64,000 bases of DNA, from positions 22,908,501 to 22,972,500 of the forward strand of contig NC_135364.1 of assembly GCF_051622035.1 (NCBI RefSeq), read 5' to 3'. The notes under the pieces were generated by a model, which was given only the letters and a program-made list of their open reading frames with translations, did no database searches and had not been told where the DNA came from. Position numbers and translations under genes: made by a program. Positions 27,322-38,162 of this stretch are shown here, in pieces; the first letter of the stretch is position 1, and each line of letters starts with the position of its first letter. The DNA is from Arctopsyche grandis (lineage: Eukaryota; Arthropoda; Insecta; Trichoptera; Hydropsychidae).

Positions 27322-27622
27322 GGTAAACGGACTACTAGTCATATGTGAACCAGTCACGGGACAACCGGTCGCTCTAGATCGGTTACACGTGATCACCCGT
27401 CACACTAAAACTGGTCACGAGACAACTGGTCACACCCTAAAACTGGTCACGATAAAACTGGTCACACCCTAAAATCGGTCAACCAGTTTTCTTGTGACCG
27501 ATTTTAGGGTGTGACCAGTTTTCTCGTGACCAGTTTTAGTGTGACGGGTGATCACGTGTGACTGATCTAGAGCGACCGGTTGTCCTGTGACCGGTTCACA
27601 TTTGACTAGTAATCACCGCACC
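27322..27622. mobile_element. 301-bp foldback MITE of GGTCAC repeats
   Basis: The two halves are near-perfect inverted copies (arms about 140 bases, centre near 27475), with perfect 8-bp target duplications ATCGTTTG at 27314-27321 and 27623-27630. The arms are built of repeated AAAACTGGTCAC(A/G) units. The end GGTGCGGTGATTACTAGTCA matches the ends of the 23.0- and 33.8-kb MITEs. Confidence 0.9.
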
Positions 27623-29130
27623 ATCGTTTGTGTACGAGTATCAAACCATAGGCTAAATTATTTTCTTGACGTAATAGGAATACTAACATTATTATGAATT
27701 CCTTTTGAAATTTGACGTTCTTTTCAATAAAGAAAATTTAATATTAATGCGCACATATTTGTGCGATGTAGTAGTTCATAATGTGCCCTTGATCTTTTCA
27801 TTTAAATTAATTATTTAATTATCAAATTATAGTATATATAGAAAATATTAATCGCGCATTTATTATTTACAATGAAAAAATCTTTTTTTTTCTTGATTTT
27901 GAATTATTTATTTTTCGTTCAACTTATTAAGACAGCGTTTAATTAAAGTTGCCATTAAGCTTTTCCTTTGGGCGTAATTTTTTCATATTATATTAGAATA
28001 ACGACAACACCAATTGGTCAAAACGTGTTCAAAGTGATTACTTACCCGTTACAGATCGGTAAAAAAATTAAATATTCGAATATAATATGGATTTAAAAGA
28101 AAATAATAAAATTTACAAAAAAAAATAATCAGCATTTCAAATTCATAACGATGTATATTAATGTAAAAAATAATCATCGTGCACCGATTTATCAATTTAG
28201 GACAAAAACAAAATTTATCTCTGCAGAATAGATTGTTAGCGATTTTTTACAGATGCTTAGATATATGTAAGTTAAGGAAGTGGATGCAGTCTCAATATAT
28301 GTATGTATGTAAAAGTATTAAAACCCCCATTAAAATACCGTAAATACGATCATCAATCTATAGTATAATGTTATGTTAAGGCGTATTGATTGTACTATAA
28401 AGAAAACTGTATCCACAGCCCGTATACATGTAATGTAATAAAAAGGAAAACAAACTCCAATGCCCATGAGACCATTTAATAATGTTTACACCTATATTAT
28501 TTGATAGTGAAACGATTTCGAATTGTATTTTATTAGATAAATTTGTAAAATTGCAAATATACATATATATATATACCTACGTTTTGTAAGCAAATTTGTT
28601 TGTAGATAGCGACGCTCATGAAAAGAGGTGCTTTGGTAAAAAAAAAAGACATGTAAAACTTAAAATATGTTTATGTACTTATAAGTTATTTACTATTTAT
28701 TTTTTCCATATTGATAATTATTGATAACATACAAATATAGCAGTAGTTTTATTGGCTTTTTGAATTTGCAGTCTTACAAATAATGAAAAAAAAAACTTAT
28801 TTGTATTACGGATAAACTTTTCAAATTAAGTAGTTTTCAATTATCATTCTACATAAGAAGCGTTTAAATTATTATCTCGAAGTTTTCAATCCACTCGTTT
28901 GCCTAAATTTTAAGTCATTTTAAATTAATCGATTATTGTCACGTTTTTATTCTTTGCACGGTGTCTTTTATAAATATTTTCACCCTCAACCGATGATCAA
29001 ATTTAATTATCGAATTCATTTCAAATAATTCAGCAAATATTTAAAATTTATTGTAGAAGTTGTGTGCGTTTCAAATTTAATATAAATATCGATACATCTG
29101 TCTATTATTGATTGGTTGACGTATAAAAGA

Positions 29131-29489
29131 ACGATGCGGTGCAAACGATCGACAAGCGCCAGATAGACTGAACCACAGATTAACGACACGTGTACCTTAT
29201 GCGTGCGCACTGCTCGCACTTACACTAAGCGAAATCTACCCGAAGCCCCGACATACCTACCCTGTATACGTTCTGTGCTTCTGATACTTTAGTTCCGAAT
29301 TTTGCCTTATTAAACTCGCCTGAAAGATCCAACTCAATTTTAATAATTGCATCTGTGCACATCGAAAGGTTACTCGTCATCTGATGTGCAATCTATCATT
29401 CGTGAAGTCGAGAATTGCGTTTAAAGCAGCCATCCAGTTAATCTGTGGTTCAGTCTGTCTGGCGCTTGTCGATCGTTTGCACCAAACCC
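29131..29489. mobile_element. 359-bp hAT-like MITE, copy A
   Basis: Perfect 8-bp target duplications ATAAAAGA lie at 29123-29130 and 29490-29497. Inverted repeats run from GGTGCAAACGATCGACAAGC through CTGAACCACAGATTAA, about 46 bases, with distinct outer ends (GATGC at one side, AAACCC at the other). It is non-coding; the same family is at 47360-47732 in the other orientation. Confidence 0.9.
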
Positions 29490-29762
29490 ATAAAAGAAAT
29501 GCCTAAATATATTGACTGAAATTAAAATTGTTCAAATTATAGGTATGTATATGTATAGTTGCCAAAGTATGCAATATATAAATATAATTTTCGTAGATAA
29601 AATGAAAAAATTAAAAGAGCGATTTTATACAAGATACATATGTATATGATTTGAATATATTTTAACGAACAATGTATTAGTGAACTGCGCCGTTGCATGA
29701 AAAGTACTGGCCGTAGTGAAAATTTATCTCGCCGATGAATGTATGTACCATCCATTACGAAT

Positions 29763-29961
29763 ATACCTATCCAGCACGAGCCGTATCCTACAGGTGTCAT
29801 GCAAGTGCGGATAGTATTCTTTGGTACATTCTATATGGACGCGCATGAATGCGTAAATGCGCATGCGCGAGTGGAGTATGAATACGTCCATATAATGTAC
29901 CGAAGAATACTATCCGCACTTGCATGACACCTGCAGGATACGGGTCGTGCTGGATAGGTAT
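29763..29961. mobile_element. Foldback element with ~80-bp arms
   Basis: ATACCTATCCAGCACGAGCC at 29763 is matched by the inverted GGGTCGTGCTGGATAGGTAT ending at 29961. The arms remain nearly identical through TCATGCAAGTGCGGATAG and up to TATGGACG, leaving a central loop of about 50 bases with CATGCGCGAG-type sequence. The block GTCCATATAAAATGTACC near 37389 looks like a remnant of the same family. No clear target duplication. Confidence 0.75.
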
Positions 29962-30638
29962 GAACAGACCTTATCTCAACAGTTGATTATAGATAGTTAA
30001 ATTATAGATTTCGAATTGTAGTATACTGCAAAATTCTGGTCCAAAATATGTCAATAATTCTACTACCGACGGCATCGTCAACCACAAGCACTCTCGAATG
30101 AATTATGACAAAAGCTTATAAATGTAGTTTATTGATACGAGGGATCAACGAGCCTGTACATCCAAAGTGTCCCTTACGAAACATTTCCATAATACAATGT
30201 AATGAATTTATTAAAAAGTTGTGTCGTGAAATAAATGAAACTGTGTGCAAATGAGTAAAAAAATATATAAGCGAATTCATCGTCAACATCTAGTTAGGTA
30301 AAATTAAAGAAAAAAAATACAAAAACGCTTACAGCTTCTAATAACGATAATTCAATGTAGCGTTTACATTACGATGTTGTAATTATTATTAATATATAAA
30401 ATTAATTAATTAATATCTAGGGCACAAAAATGACGCTTACAATAATGTTACTATTTGAATATATATATGATATATCGAAGTATGTTAATTGTATTGACCG
30501 GATTTTTATTATAAATCTACCGTATTGTTTTATTATTTGACCGATAAAATTAAATCAAATTTCTGGAAGACCTTATGTCACAACAATAAATAAGTATTAT
30601 TTGAGTTTATAGAATTTGTTCAATGTTGATTTTATTAT

Positions 30639-30726
<88 letters not shown>

Positions 30727-32606
30727 TATATATGTATGTATATTGTAAATGTGCATAAAATATAAAATTAAATTAGAATAAGATGGTTATGGATAAATGT
30801 TATCTTACTTTTAAAAAGATTATGTAAAAATATTATTGATATTTCTTTCTTTAGAAAATTTGCTCAATTTCTTTGAATTTAGATATATGTTAGTAATTTA
30901 CTCGTTCATATTAGAGTAATTATTTTTAACTTAAGTGTTTTATTTTTTGGTAAAAGTTGTTTTAATTTTAATTAAATAATTTGTGATAAAACTTCTTTAC
31001 CTCCAATATTTTAAAAATAATTTTCTTCAATTTTTCCAAATAGCTTGATATTTGAATATGCTACTAAATAGTTTCTTAAAATATTGTTTTATTTATATAT
31101 ATATATACATATATGTAATTATACGATATATATATTTCTAAAATATGTGAAAAAAAACATCCAAGTGGTAAAAGCTTTAAGAGTAAAATTTACAAGTAGT
31201 GTGACCATATATAATTGACCAAATTTTCTCAATGCACAGCTTATGTGAGATTGGCACTGAAGGAAATTTTCCTTTGCATTTTCCTACAATAAAGAATAAT
31301 GTATAGAATATTTTAAATCAATATTTCTAAATTTCTCAAACATTCTGATATTTTTTTATACTCAAAGTATATTATAATTTTATTTCAAAACCGCCTATTA
31401 CTTTTTAGAAGTTCTGCAAACGCTTGTTTCATTAAAATTATTGTAAATTAATTGTTTGCTGATAAACCGTTCTTCGTCCAGCATTGAATAAGTTTTGTAT
31501 AGGAAATTAATGTGGCCTCGTTTTCATAAATGTAAAGTTTTTTTTCCATTTTACTATACATATTTAAACACATTTGTGTTTTTTTTATATATGTATGTAG
31601 TAAATATTATGTAATACGAATTAAATACATTTTTAATAATTTGCAAGTGATTACAATTTTTATCAATATGTACAAAATTAAACTGCCAACATAATTGTCA
31701 TCAATCTGATTCAATGGATTTATTCCTGGAAACAAGAGGCATTCTATTTTGTTGAAAAAAGTTGTACATACTTATATTATCCCACATTAATACGTACACA
31801 TACACATATGCATATTCAAATGTACACCATTGTTTGTTCTGTTCAATTCGCAAAGTTTTGTATTATTAAATTAGGATGCCTTTTATTATAAAATATATTA
31901 TAAACATCATCATTGTATATAATTTCAAAATCAATTGTAAATTTGAAAAATAAAAAATATAAGAGGAATATATATTATTGTTTTATTTATAAAGTTTATG
32001 ATCCAAAAATTAACAGTAAATCACACTGAAAAATAATACAGATACCTATTAAATGAATTGCAAATAATAACTCTTCAAATAATTTATATTCAATATCTAT
32101 TCACGATACAAAAATAATATAAAAAAAGGGTCTAGGAATGGGATAGATTTTATTCTTATACATTTTCCTTTATGTCGTGGGCTCAAGTGTTGCTCCTATT
32201 GATTATAAAAATCTTATATTCTATCACAGTTAAGTATGCATGTGTTATACTTATATATGTATACGTAGTATAATGTTAGAAATTACATAATTCAATTGAG
32301 GCCGACCATAAGTGCATGAATAATTGGAATGGTTATTTCATACACTAGGAATAGAAAATAATCAATGAAGTAATAATAAAAAATTGTAAAGTTTTATATT
32401 GAAGGAACCGAAATAAAATATTGTTTTTGTTTGATTTAATTTGTTGTTTTGATGGTAAAATTTGAATTCAATTTGTGATTTTGATAGTGAATAATTTTTT
32501 GTGGGCAAAAGCAACTTGTCCGTCGATTTCTGGTGATAACAGGGGTGCTTTGTATTACAATTGTGGAAAATAAATCACAATGACTGGATTGGTCTTCAAC
32601 ATTTTG
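29962..32606. other. No gene identified
   Basis: Very AT-rich, with the AT microsatellite and many short runs; I see no other element or frame worth noting. Confidence 0.5.
30644..30725. repeat. (AT)n microsatellite, about 80 bp
   Basis: An almost uninterrupted alternating AT run, the longest simple repeat in the window. Confidence 0.95.
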
Positions 32607-32614
32607 CTTTTGAA

Positions 32615-33183
32615 CAGAGCTGTGGAGTCCGAATCTGAGTTGTAAAAAAGAGGTTTGTAAAAATCAACTGACCCCGACTCCTTTTATCATTTCTTTAATT
32701 AATTACGGTATGCGACGGCTTAAAGTCCACGAATAAATTAAAATTTAGCAATATTTTTGTAAAAATCTTGAATTTAAATTTAAATAAAATCGTTAAATTG
32801 CACGTATTTTGATGTGTTGTGGCCAAAACTGATTGTTTCCTCGGTCTCATATATTTTTTTACTAACATATTTACCCTTTTTTTATTAAATTGATTTGTTC
32901 GTGTATGAAAGTCATACACATACTTTGTTTTTATACATACCTCTTTCATTACTAATAATTCAATAAACTGGGTTACATGTGAATTTTTAATTCCTTTAAT
33001 TTTTTTTATATTTTGAAATTCGCTATTATTTTTATTACTAACAATTTTATAATTTGGCAAGAGAAGTTGATCCTACTAAAATAATTTAAGTTGGAGCTGG
33101 AGCTTGGAGTCGTAGTCGGAGTTGAAACATAAAATAAAGTCGAAGGCGAAGTCGATAAATTTTGAACTGACTCCACAGCCCTG
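32615..33183. mobile_element. 569-bp hAT MITE (CAGRGCTGTGGAGTC ends)
   Basis: Left end CAGAGCTGTGGAGTC and right end GACTCCACAGCCCTG are inverted repeats. Flanks CTTTTGAA (32607-32614) and CTTTTAAA (33184-33191) match at 7/8. Subterminal GACTCC/GGAGTC repeats (GGAGCTGGAGCTTGGAGTCG) are typical of this terminus type, which I recognise from arthropod hAT elements. A 121-codon minus-strand frame inside it is not recognisable as transposase. Confidence 0.78.
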
Positions 33184-33217
33184 CTTTTAAATCTAAAAGT
33201 AAAGTTATGTACATATA

Positions 33218-33757
33218 GCCAGCAGTTTGGCTTAGTGGTAGCGTATATATTTAGCACCACTGAGGTCAAAGGTTCTAGTACTCGCCACTGCTGGTTAGAT
33301 TTGGGGGTTTTGTGACTCCAAATCGATCGTTTCTCTATTAGAGTTTGCCAATTTTATCTGATCATTGCTGAAACGGTTCCTGAAAATTGGTATTAGATCT
33401 AATCCTGTTGTCACAAAAATCTGCCTGTGTATAATTTGTAATAATTATACACAGTAATCTGAAATCTATAGATATCTCTATAGACATCTCTATAATTTCG
33501 TATTTATTATATGTATAAAAATTGTATACAAAAAAAAATCTAAAAATAATCCATAGATGTCTCTATGATTATTATTTCTGATTAATTGTTATATGCTATA
33601 TATTCTGATTGTATATGTATGTATTACTGTATTTCTGATTTCTGATTGTTTATGTATTCTGTATTTCGCTAACGTACACCCGTCGCATTGGAGCAAATCT
33701 GTAATGGCGAGTGTATATTGATTTGTAACAATAAAATAAAATAAAATAAAATAAACA
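33218..33757 (+). repeat. tRNA-derived SINE, longest + copy (copy 5) with ATAAA-repeat tail
   Basis: Head AGCCAGCAGTTTGGCTTAGT and a core sharing TGTGACTCCAAATCGATCG and TTGCCAATTTTATCTGATCA with copy 4. After the shared core it continues to CGTCGCATTGGAGCAAATCT and ends in an (ATAAA)n run at 33730-33756, the usual SINE/LINE tail. The part from 33420 to 33720 is only loosely tied to the family. Confidence 0.7.
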
Positions 33758-33829
33758 AGAGCAAAAATTCCATGTTGGTTTTTTATTTCAAAATATTAAT
33801 GATTTTCTGTGGAAATATATGGAACGTTT

Positions 33830-34002
33830 CAGTACTTGGACTATTCGTCACATTGCGGTGGTCACAAAGACAATTTTTGCTATGAAAATCGCGAATACAC
33901 AATATTTGGCACTCAAGTTCTCGTTAGTATGATGGACTTTTTGGCGGCCAGATGTTCCGTTATAGAGATTTTAGTGACTTTGTGACCAGTAATCACCGAA
34001 CC
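33830..34002. mobile_element. 173-bp GGTCAC-family MITE, reverse copy
   Basis: It reads GACTATTCGTCACATTGCGG ... TTGTGACCAGTAATCACCGA, the reverse complement of 23023-23216 with a few changes (AACATCTGGC block, CAATATTTGGCACTCAAG). Flanking 8-mers are GAACGTTT and GAATGTTT (7/8). It lies about 460 bases upstream of SMNDC1. Confidence 0.75.
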
Positions 34003-34465
34003 GAATGTTTCATTTATTGGTAATTATTTGAACTAGAATACAATACTAGTACTAATAGATGTAAAAGCAAAGTTACAATAATTTTAAACATCTCTTTTAT
34101 TAAAAGACATAAACAAAAAATGCCCTTACATCGAGCACCCATGACACTTTCCCACTTGCCTAGGAGTTACTACGTCACTGCTAACATGATTTCCCCAATT
34201 ATGATTTCTCCATTAATTTTCAATTAATGGGTGAATATTTGTAACCATTACCAAAATAAATATATTTAATGGATATGAAAACCTAAATATGTCGTAATTT
34301 TCATCAGAAACAATTTTAAAATCAAACGATATATAAATATGAACATGGTCGTTATTAGCCGTTTTTGGTTTGGCACGAGCGATTATTGAGGTTAGATGCC
34401 ATTTAGACGCGGAGTGACGTACGAGAGCTGGTTTGATTCGCATCGTCTCCGTCCCCAGCACACCA

Positions 34466-35469
34466 ATGGATGAGGACTTACGAAACTATCGACTGCAGCT
34501 GCAGCAGGTAACACACCGTCCTGTCAGAAATATCTTCATTTTCACCCATCAGGTATCCGATTGTATGCACTGACATGTATTGTTTAGGTGGAGGCAGCCC
34601 TCACTACAGATCCCGAAAATGAAGAGTTGATCAAGCTGAAGGCCGATCTCCAAGAGGTGATCGAGCTCACGCAGGATCTACTCAAGAACCAACAGACGGA
34701 GGAGACAGCCAAAGTAGTGAATGGGGCTATACCCGTAGACGATGACGTGACGGCATCTTTGATGGGCGCTGAACTAGAAGTCGGATCCAACAACAGAGCA
34801 AAGTCGAAAAAAAAGTGGAAGATCGGCGATAAATGCCTAGCCAAATGGGAAGACGACGGACAGTTAGTATTCGACTTATCACATTCGTATATATTGTCTA
34901 AATGTAGGATAGATAGCCTTCGATGCTTTTGTAAAAGATTCGTCCTACTCTTGTATGTAGTTTGTTGTTTTCGTAGGTTCTACGAGGCGACGATTGACGA
35001 AATCATCGATAGTACGGCGAGGGTACTCTTCGCGGATTACAATCAATATGAAATATGCCATTTAGACCATTTGAAAGATTCACCCACTGGAGTTAAGAGA
35101 TCTGCTGACGATTCTGGAGACGAAAAGTGAGTGCCTTCTCCTATTATATGTATTCGTTTAGTGTTTTGTTTATAATTAAATGATTTGTTTTATTTCAGAC
35201 ATGGCAAAATACATAATAGAGATTACTTGAAAAAGAAAAAACAAAAGAAACAACAACGGTATAAACAAATAGAAGAAGAAAGAGAATCGGAGAAAAATAA
35301 ATGGTTATCGTTTAACGCCAAATCGACCAAAAAATCAGGCGCTAAAGGCAAGAGTATATTCGCTTCTCCCGACAATGTTAACGGAAGAGTCGGAATCGGA
35401 ACCTGTGGTATATCCGGAAAGCCAATGACGGAATTCAGTCACGGTGAAATGTGGCGAAAGGGTACATAA
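34466..35469 (+). CDS. SMNDC1: Survival motor neuron domain-containing protein 1 (SPF30), 4 exons, complete
   Basis: Tudor-domain splicing factor, known in animals as a spliceosome assembly factor (SPF30) that binds dimethylarginine on Sm proteins in the nucleus. Coding exons are 34466-34507, 34588-34862, 34977-35126 and 35199-35469. Splice phases agree throughout and give 245 residues; the human protein has 238. The start ATG (34466) opens MDEDLRNYRLQLQQ, matching the family N-terminus. An N-terminal helix (VEAALTTDPENEELIKLKADL, about residues 15-35) leads to a Tudor domain at about 91-143. W101, Y108, F124 and Y127 sit at the aromatic-cage positions. A Lys-rich nuclear-type segment (KKKKQKKQQRYKQ) follows, then the conserved SIFASPDNVNGRVGIGTCG block and the stop. 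Intron 2 (114 nt) is a multiple of three and lacks an in-frame stop. The gene points toward SLC12A8, about 2.7 kb away. Identification is firm from family recognition; transcript ends are not determined. Confidence 0.95.
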
Positions 35470-38162
35470 GAGATTGTATCATAATTGGACTATTTTGTGA
35501 ACTGACATTATTAGTACAAAATCAAAAGTTTTCAAGCTAAATTTATATTGAAAGTGTCACTATGCATCGATGGAGTAAAAAAAAAAAAAGAAACACTCAA
35601 ATGTTTAATATACATTTATTGCTGTTTTGTCAGTACAATAAGCACACTTAAATGTTGTATAAAAATATTACAATTTCTTTTTAAGTATTTTTTCCTTTTA
35701 GAAAAGCAGTCTGATTATTTGTGCTTTTTTTTATTTTTTTTTAACAATTTATCGTTATTGATAAGTTTTGATTTGGATATATGAATCTAAATGTGCAAAC
35801 ACCAAGGCACAATTGTAAGTTTGATTTTCATTATTGTGCGTATTGTACACGATTATCGACATGGAAATAACTTAAAAAGTAATCATAGGACAAATGGACT
35901 CTGGATAATATCAAATTCATATCCAGTTTCAGCTCTATACATATATTTATAATACATTGGTGTTAGTGCAATTTGTTAGATTCTAGTTGTTTTCTTCAAC
36001 GAGACTGATATTTAGAATCGTAGATATTCCACAAGTCGACGTAAAGCAATAACTCTATACCTGTTTATCATCACACATTAGAAAGTGCTTAAGATTTATC
36101 ATCCAAATTTATTTCCCTGATGTAAATATACATACAACCTCGCACTCTCATATATTGTATTGAATCATTTTTGTTTTTTAATTTACATATTTAAAACTTG
36201 TCAAAAATATGAATTATGTATTTATTTAATTGTATTTTGTCTCTTTTTGATAGTTAAATTTGATGTAAGTAATATTAGATATCATAACATTTAACATAGC
36301 ATTAAAAATGTACATATTGGTGAGAGAATACATTTCATTTACAAAAAGTTTCTTTTTAATTCACACACTTGAAAGATTTTCAACTTTTTCAACATCATTT
36401 TCTGGCAGTGTTTAATGGTGCTGAGATGATGGTCGTTTTATTTTTAATTGGAAAAACAAAAAAAGGCACACATGTTATATATGTAGTTTGATAATGATGT
36501 TATAAATTTCATAGAAAAGAGATCAAAGATGATTAATTATCAATTAAAAAATTGTCAGATACACTTTGTACTATACATACACATACATATACGAATACAT
36601 AATACATAATATGTATAATTGAAGAGTTGAATAATTCCTTTTGTATTAAATCATACAAGTAATTATACAATCTAGAAAAATTGTCAAACAATGTTAATAA
36701 TCCGATATACCTCTATCACTTATCTCTAGTACGTAAAAGATAATAACACAATCACAAAACATAAAATAAAATACAGATGCATACATTAAAATTTTACAAA
36801 GCAGAAACATAATAATTTCAAAGCAATTTAATAAACTTTCATTTATATGTATATGTAGAATAAAATTAAGAAGTTTGGAAAGTCGTGCGAATTATTTACA
36901 TTGGTTAAATCTCATTGTCAAAGGTACACTTGTGAGTAAACATTTACAAATACACCGATAAAATTGTATTAATTTCAAATAGATCACATACTAAAGAATG
37001 GAACTGTTCAATCGTCATAAACCAGTCTCATCGAGTCGAAATGGAAATTTTCCACATAAAAGTCTATTCACCAGCACAGTAGCTCACGTAAACGACAGCT
37101 TCTATCCATACTATACAGCAGCGCACGTTCAGACAAGTTTTGGCTGAGTACAAAGCAAAATCGGTTACATATACCTTACAGAGCGCGACTGTACGGCGCA
37201 ATATTGCTTACATTCATATGCGCATGCACAGTTCGCGTACACTCACTACTATAACGTCACACTGTGCGTGAATATTTCCACAGTGGCCAAAGAAAACCGG
37301 TTTTGCTTGATATGTTATGATGACGTGTACTGTTGTATAGTATGAATAGATACGCTGTTACGTCTATGCTACGTAAGATATGAATGTGTCCATATAAAAT
37401 GTACCAAAGAATACTTTTCGTACGGCTGGTTACATGAAGTGCTAATGTGAAAAGACCTTAATTCTGCAATTAAGATAAATATCACACGCTGATTTATCAA
37501 ATTCTTAAAACAAAAAAAAGAGCTCGCGGAATGTCGAGAAATATAAAGAAAGCTTCCGTACAAATAAAATCAATACCAAAGTATCATTCAATTTGATATA
37601 TAAAAATATTATTTCTTTTTTATTATCATATTAATTAATATAAAATAGTGATATTCTGATCTTTAAATATTTAAATAATATATCACATAATTAGATTATA
37701 AATAAATATTAAATTAAACTTAAGGCGAATGTAAGTCTTTTAGTACTATATATATTATTTATATAAGACATTTTCATTATTATACAAAATTTACGACCAC
37801 ACTCGTCCTGTCAGTTGCCGAATTTCAGTTATTTAACATTCAAATTAAGAAGCAACAACTACGTAAACACCATTTGATGATGCGCAATTATCAAATAATA
37901 AAACTAACTAAAATTGCACGCTGTTTGCTTCGTTGTTATAAAACACAACCGTAATAAATGCAAATTACACACAGCTTCGATATAAACTAAACATAAAAAC
38001 TAACATAGGTTTAATGCTGTATGTAAACGACCGATACTGTGATACGTATAATATTAGCATTAGCGTTATCCAGGTCTGTGTATGTAAATCGCACACTCAT
38101 AGCGAAACAATAGTTGCGTGAGATTATCTGTAATATCTGGATTAACATGGTGAATTTGAAGA
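35470..38162. other. Tail-to-tail spacer with both 3' UTRs
   Basis: It holds the unbounded 3' UTRs of SMNDC1 (+) and SLC12A8 (-). A less AT-rich patch (37020-37440) includes the remnant GTCCATATAAAATGTACC of the 29.8-kb foldback family. Poly(A) sites cannot be fixed by eye. Confidence 0.45.

Noticed and set aside
34863-34976. Coding extension of SMNDC1 exon 2
   Set aside because: It would insert 38 residues in the Tudor domain; the GTTAGT donor and TAG acceptor restore the family sequence exactly.
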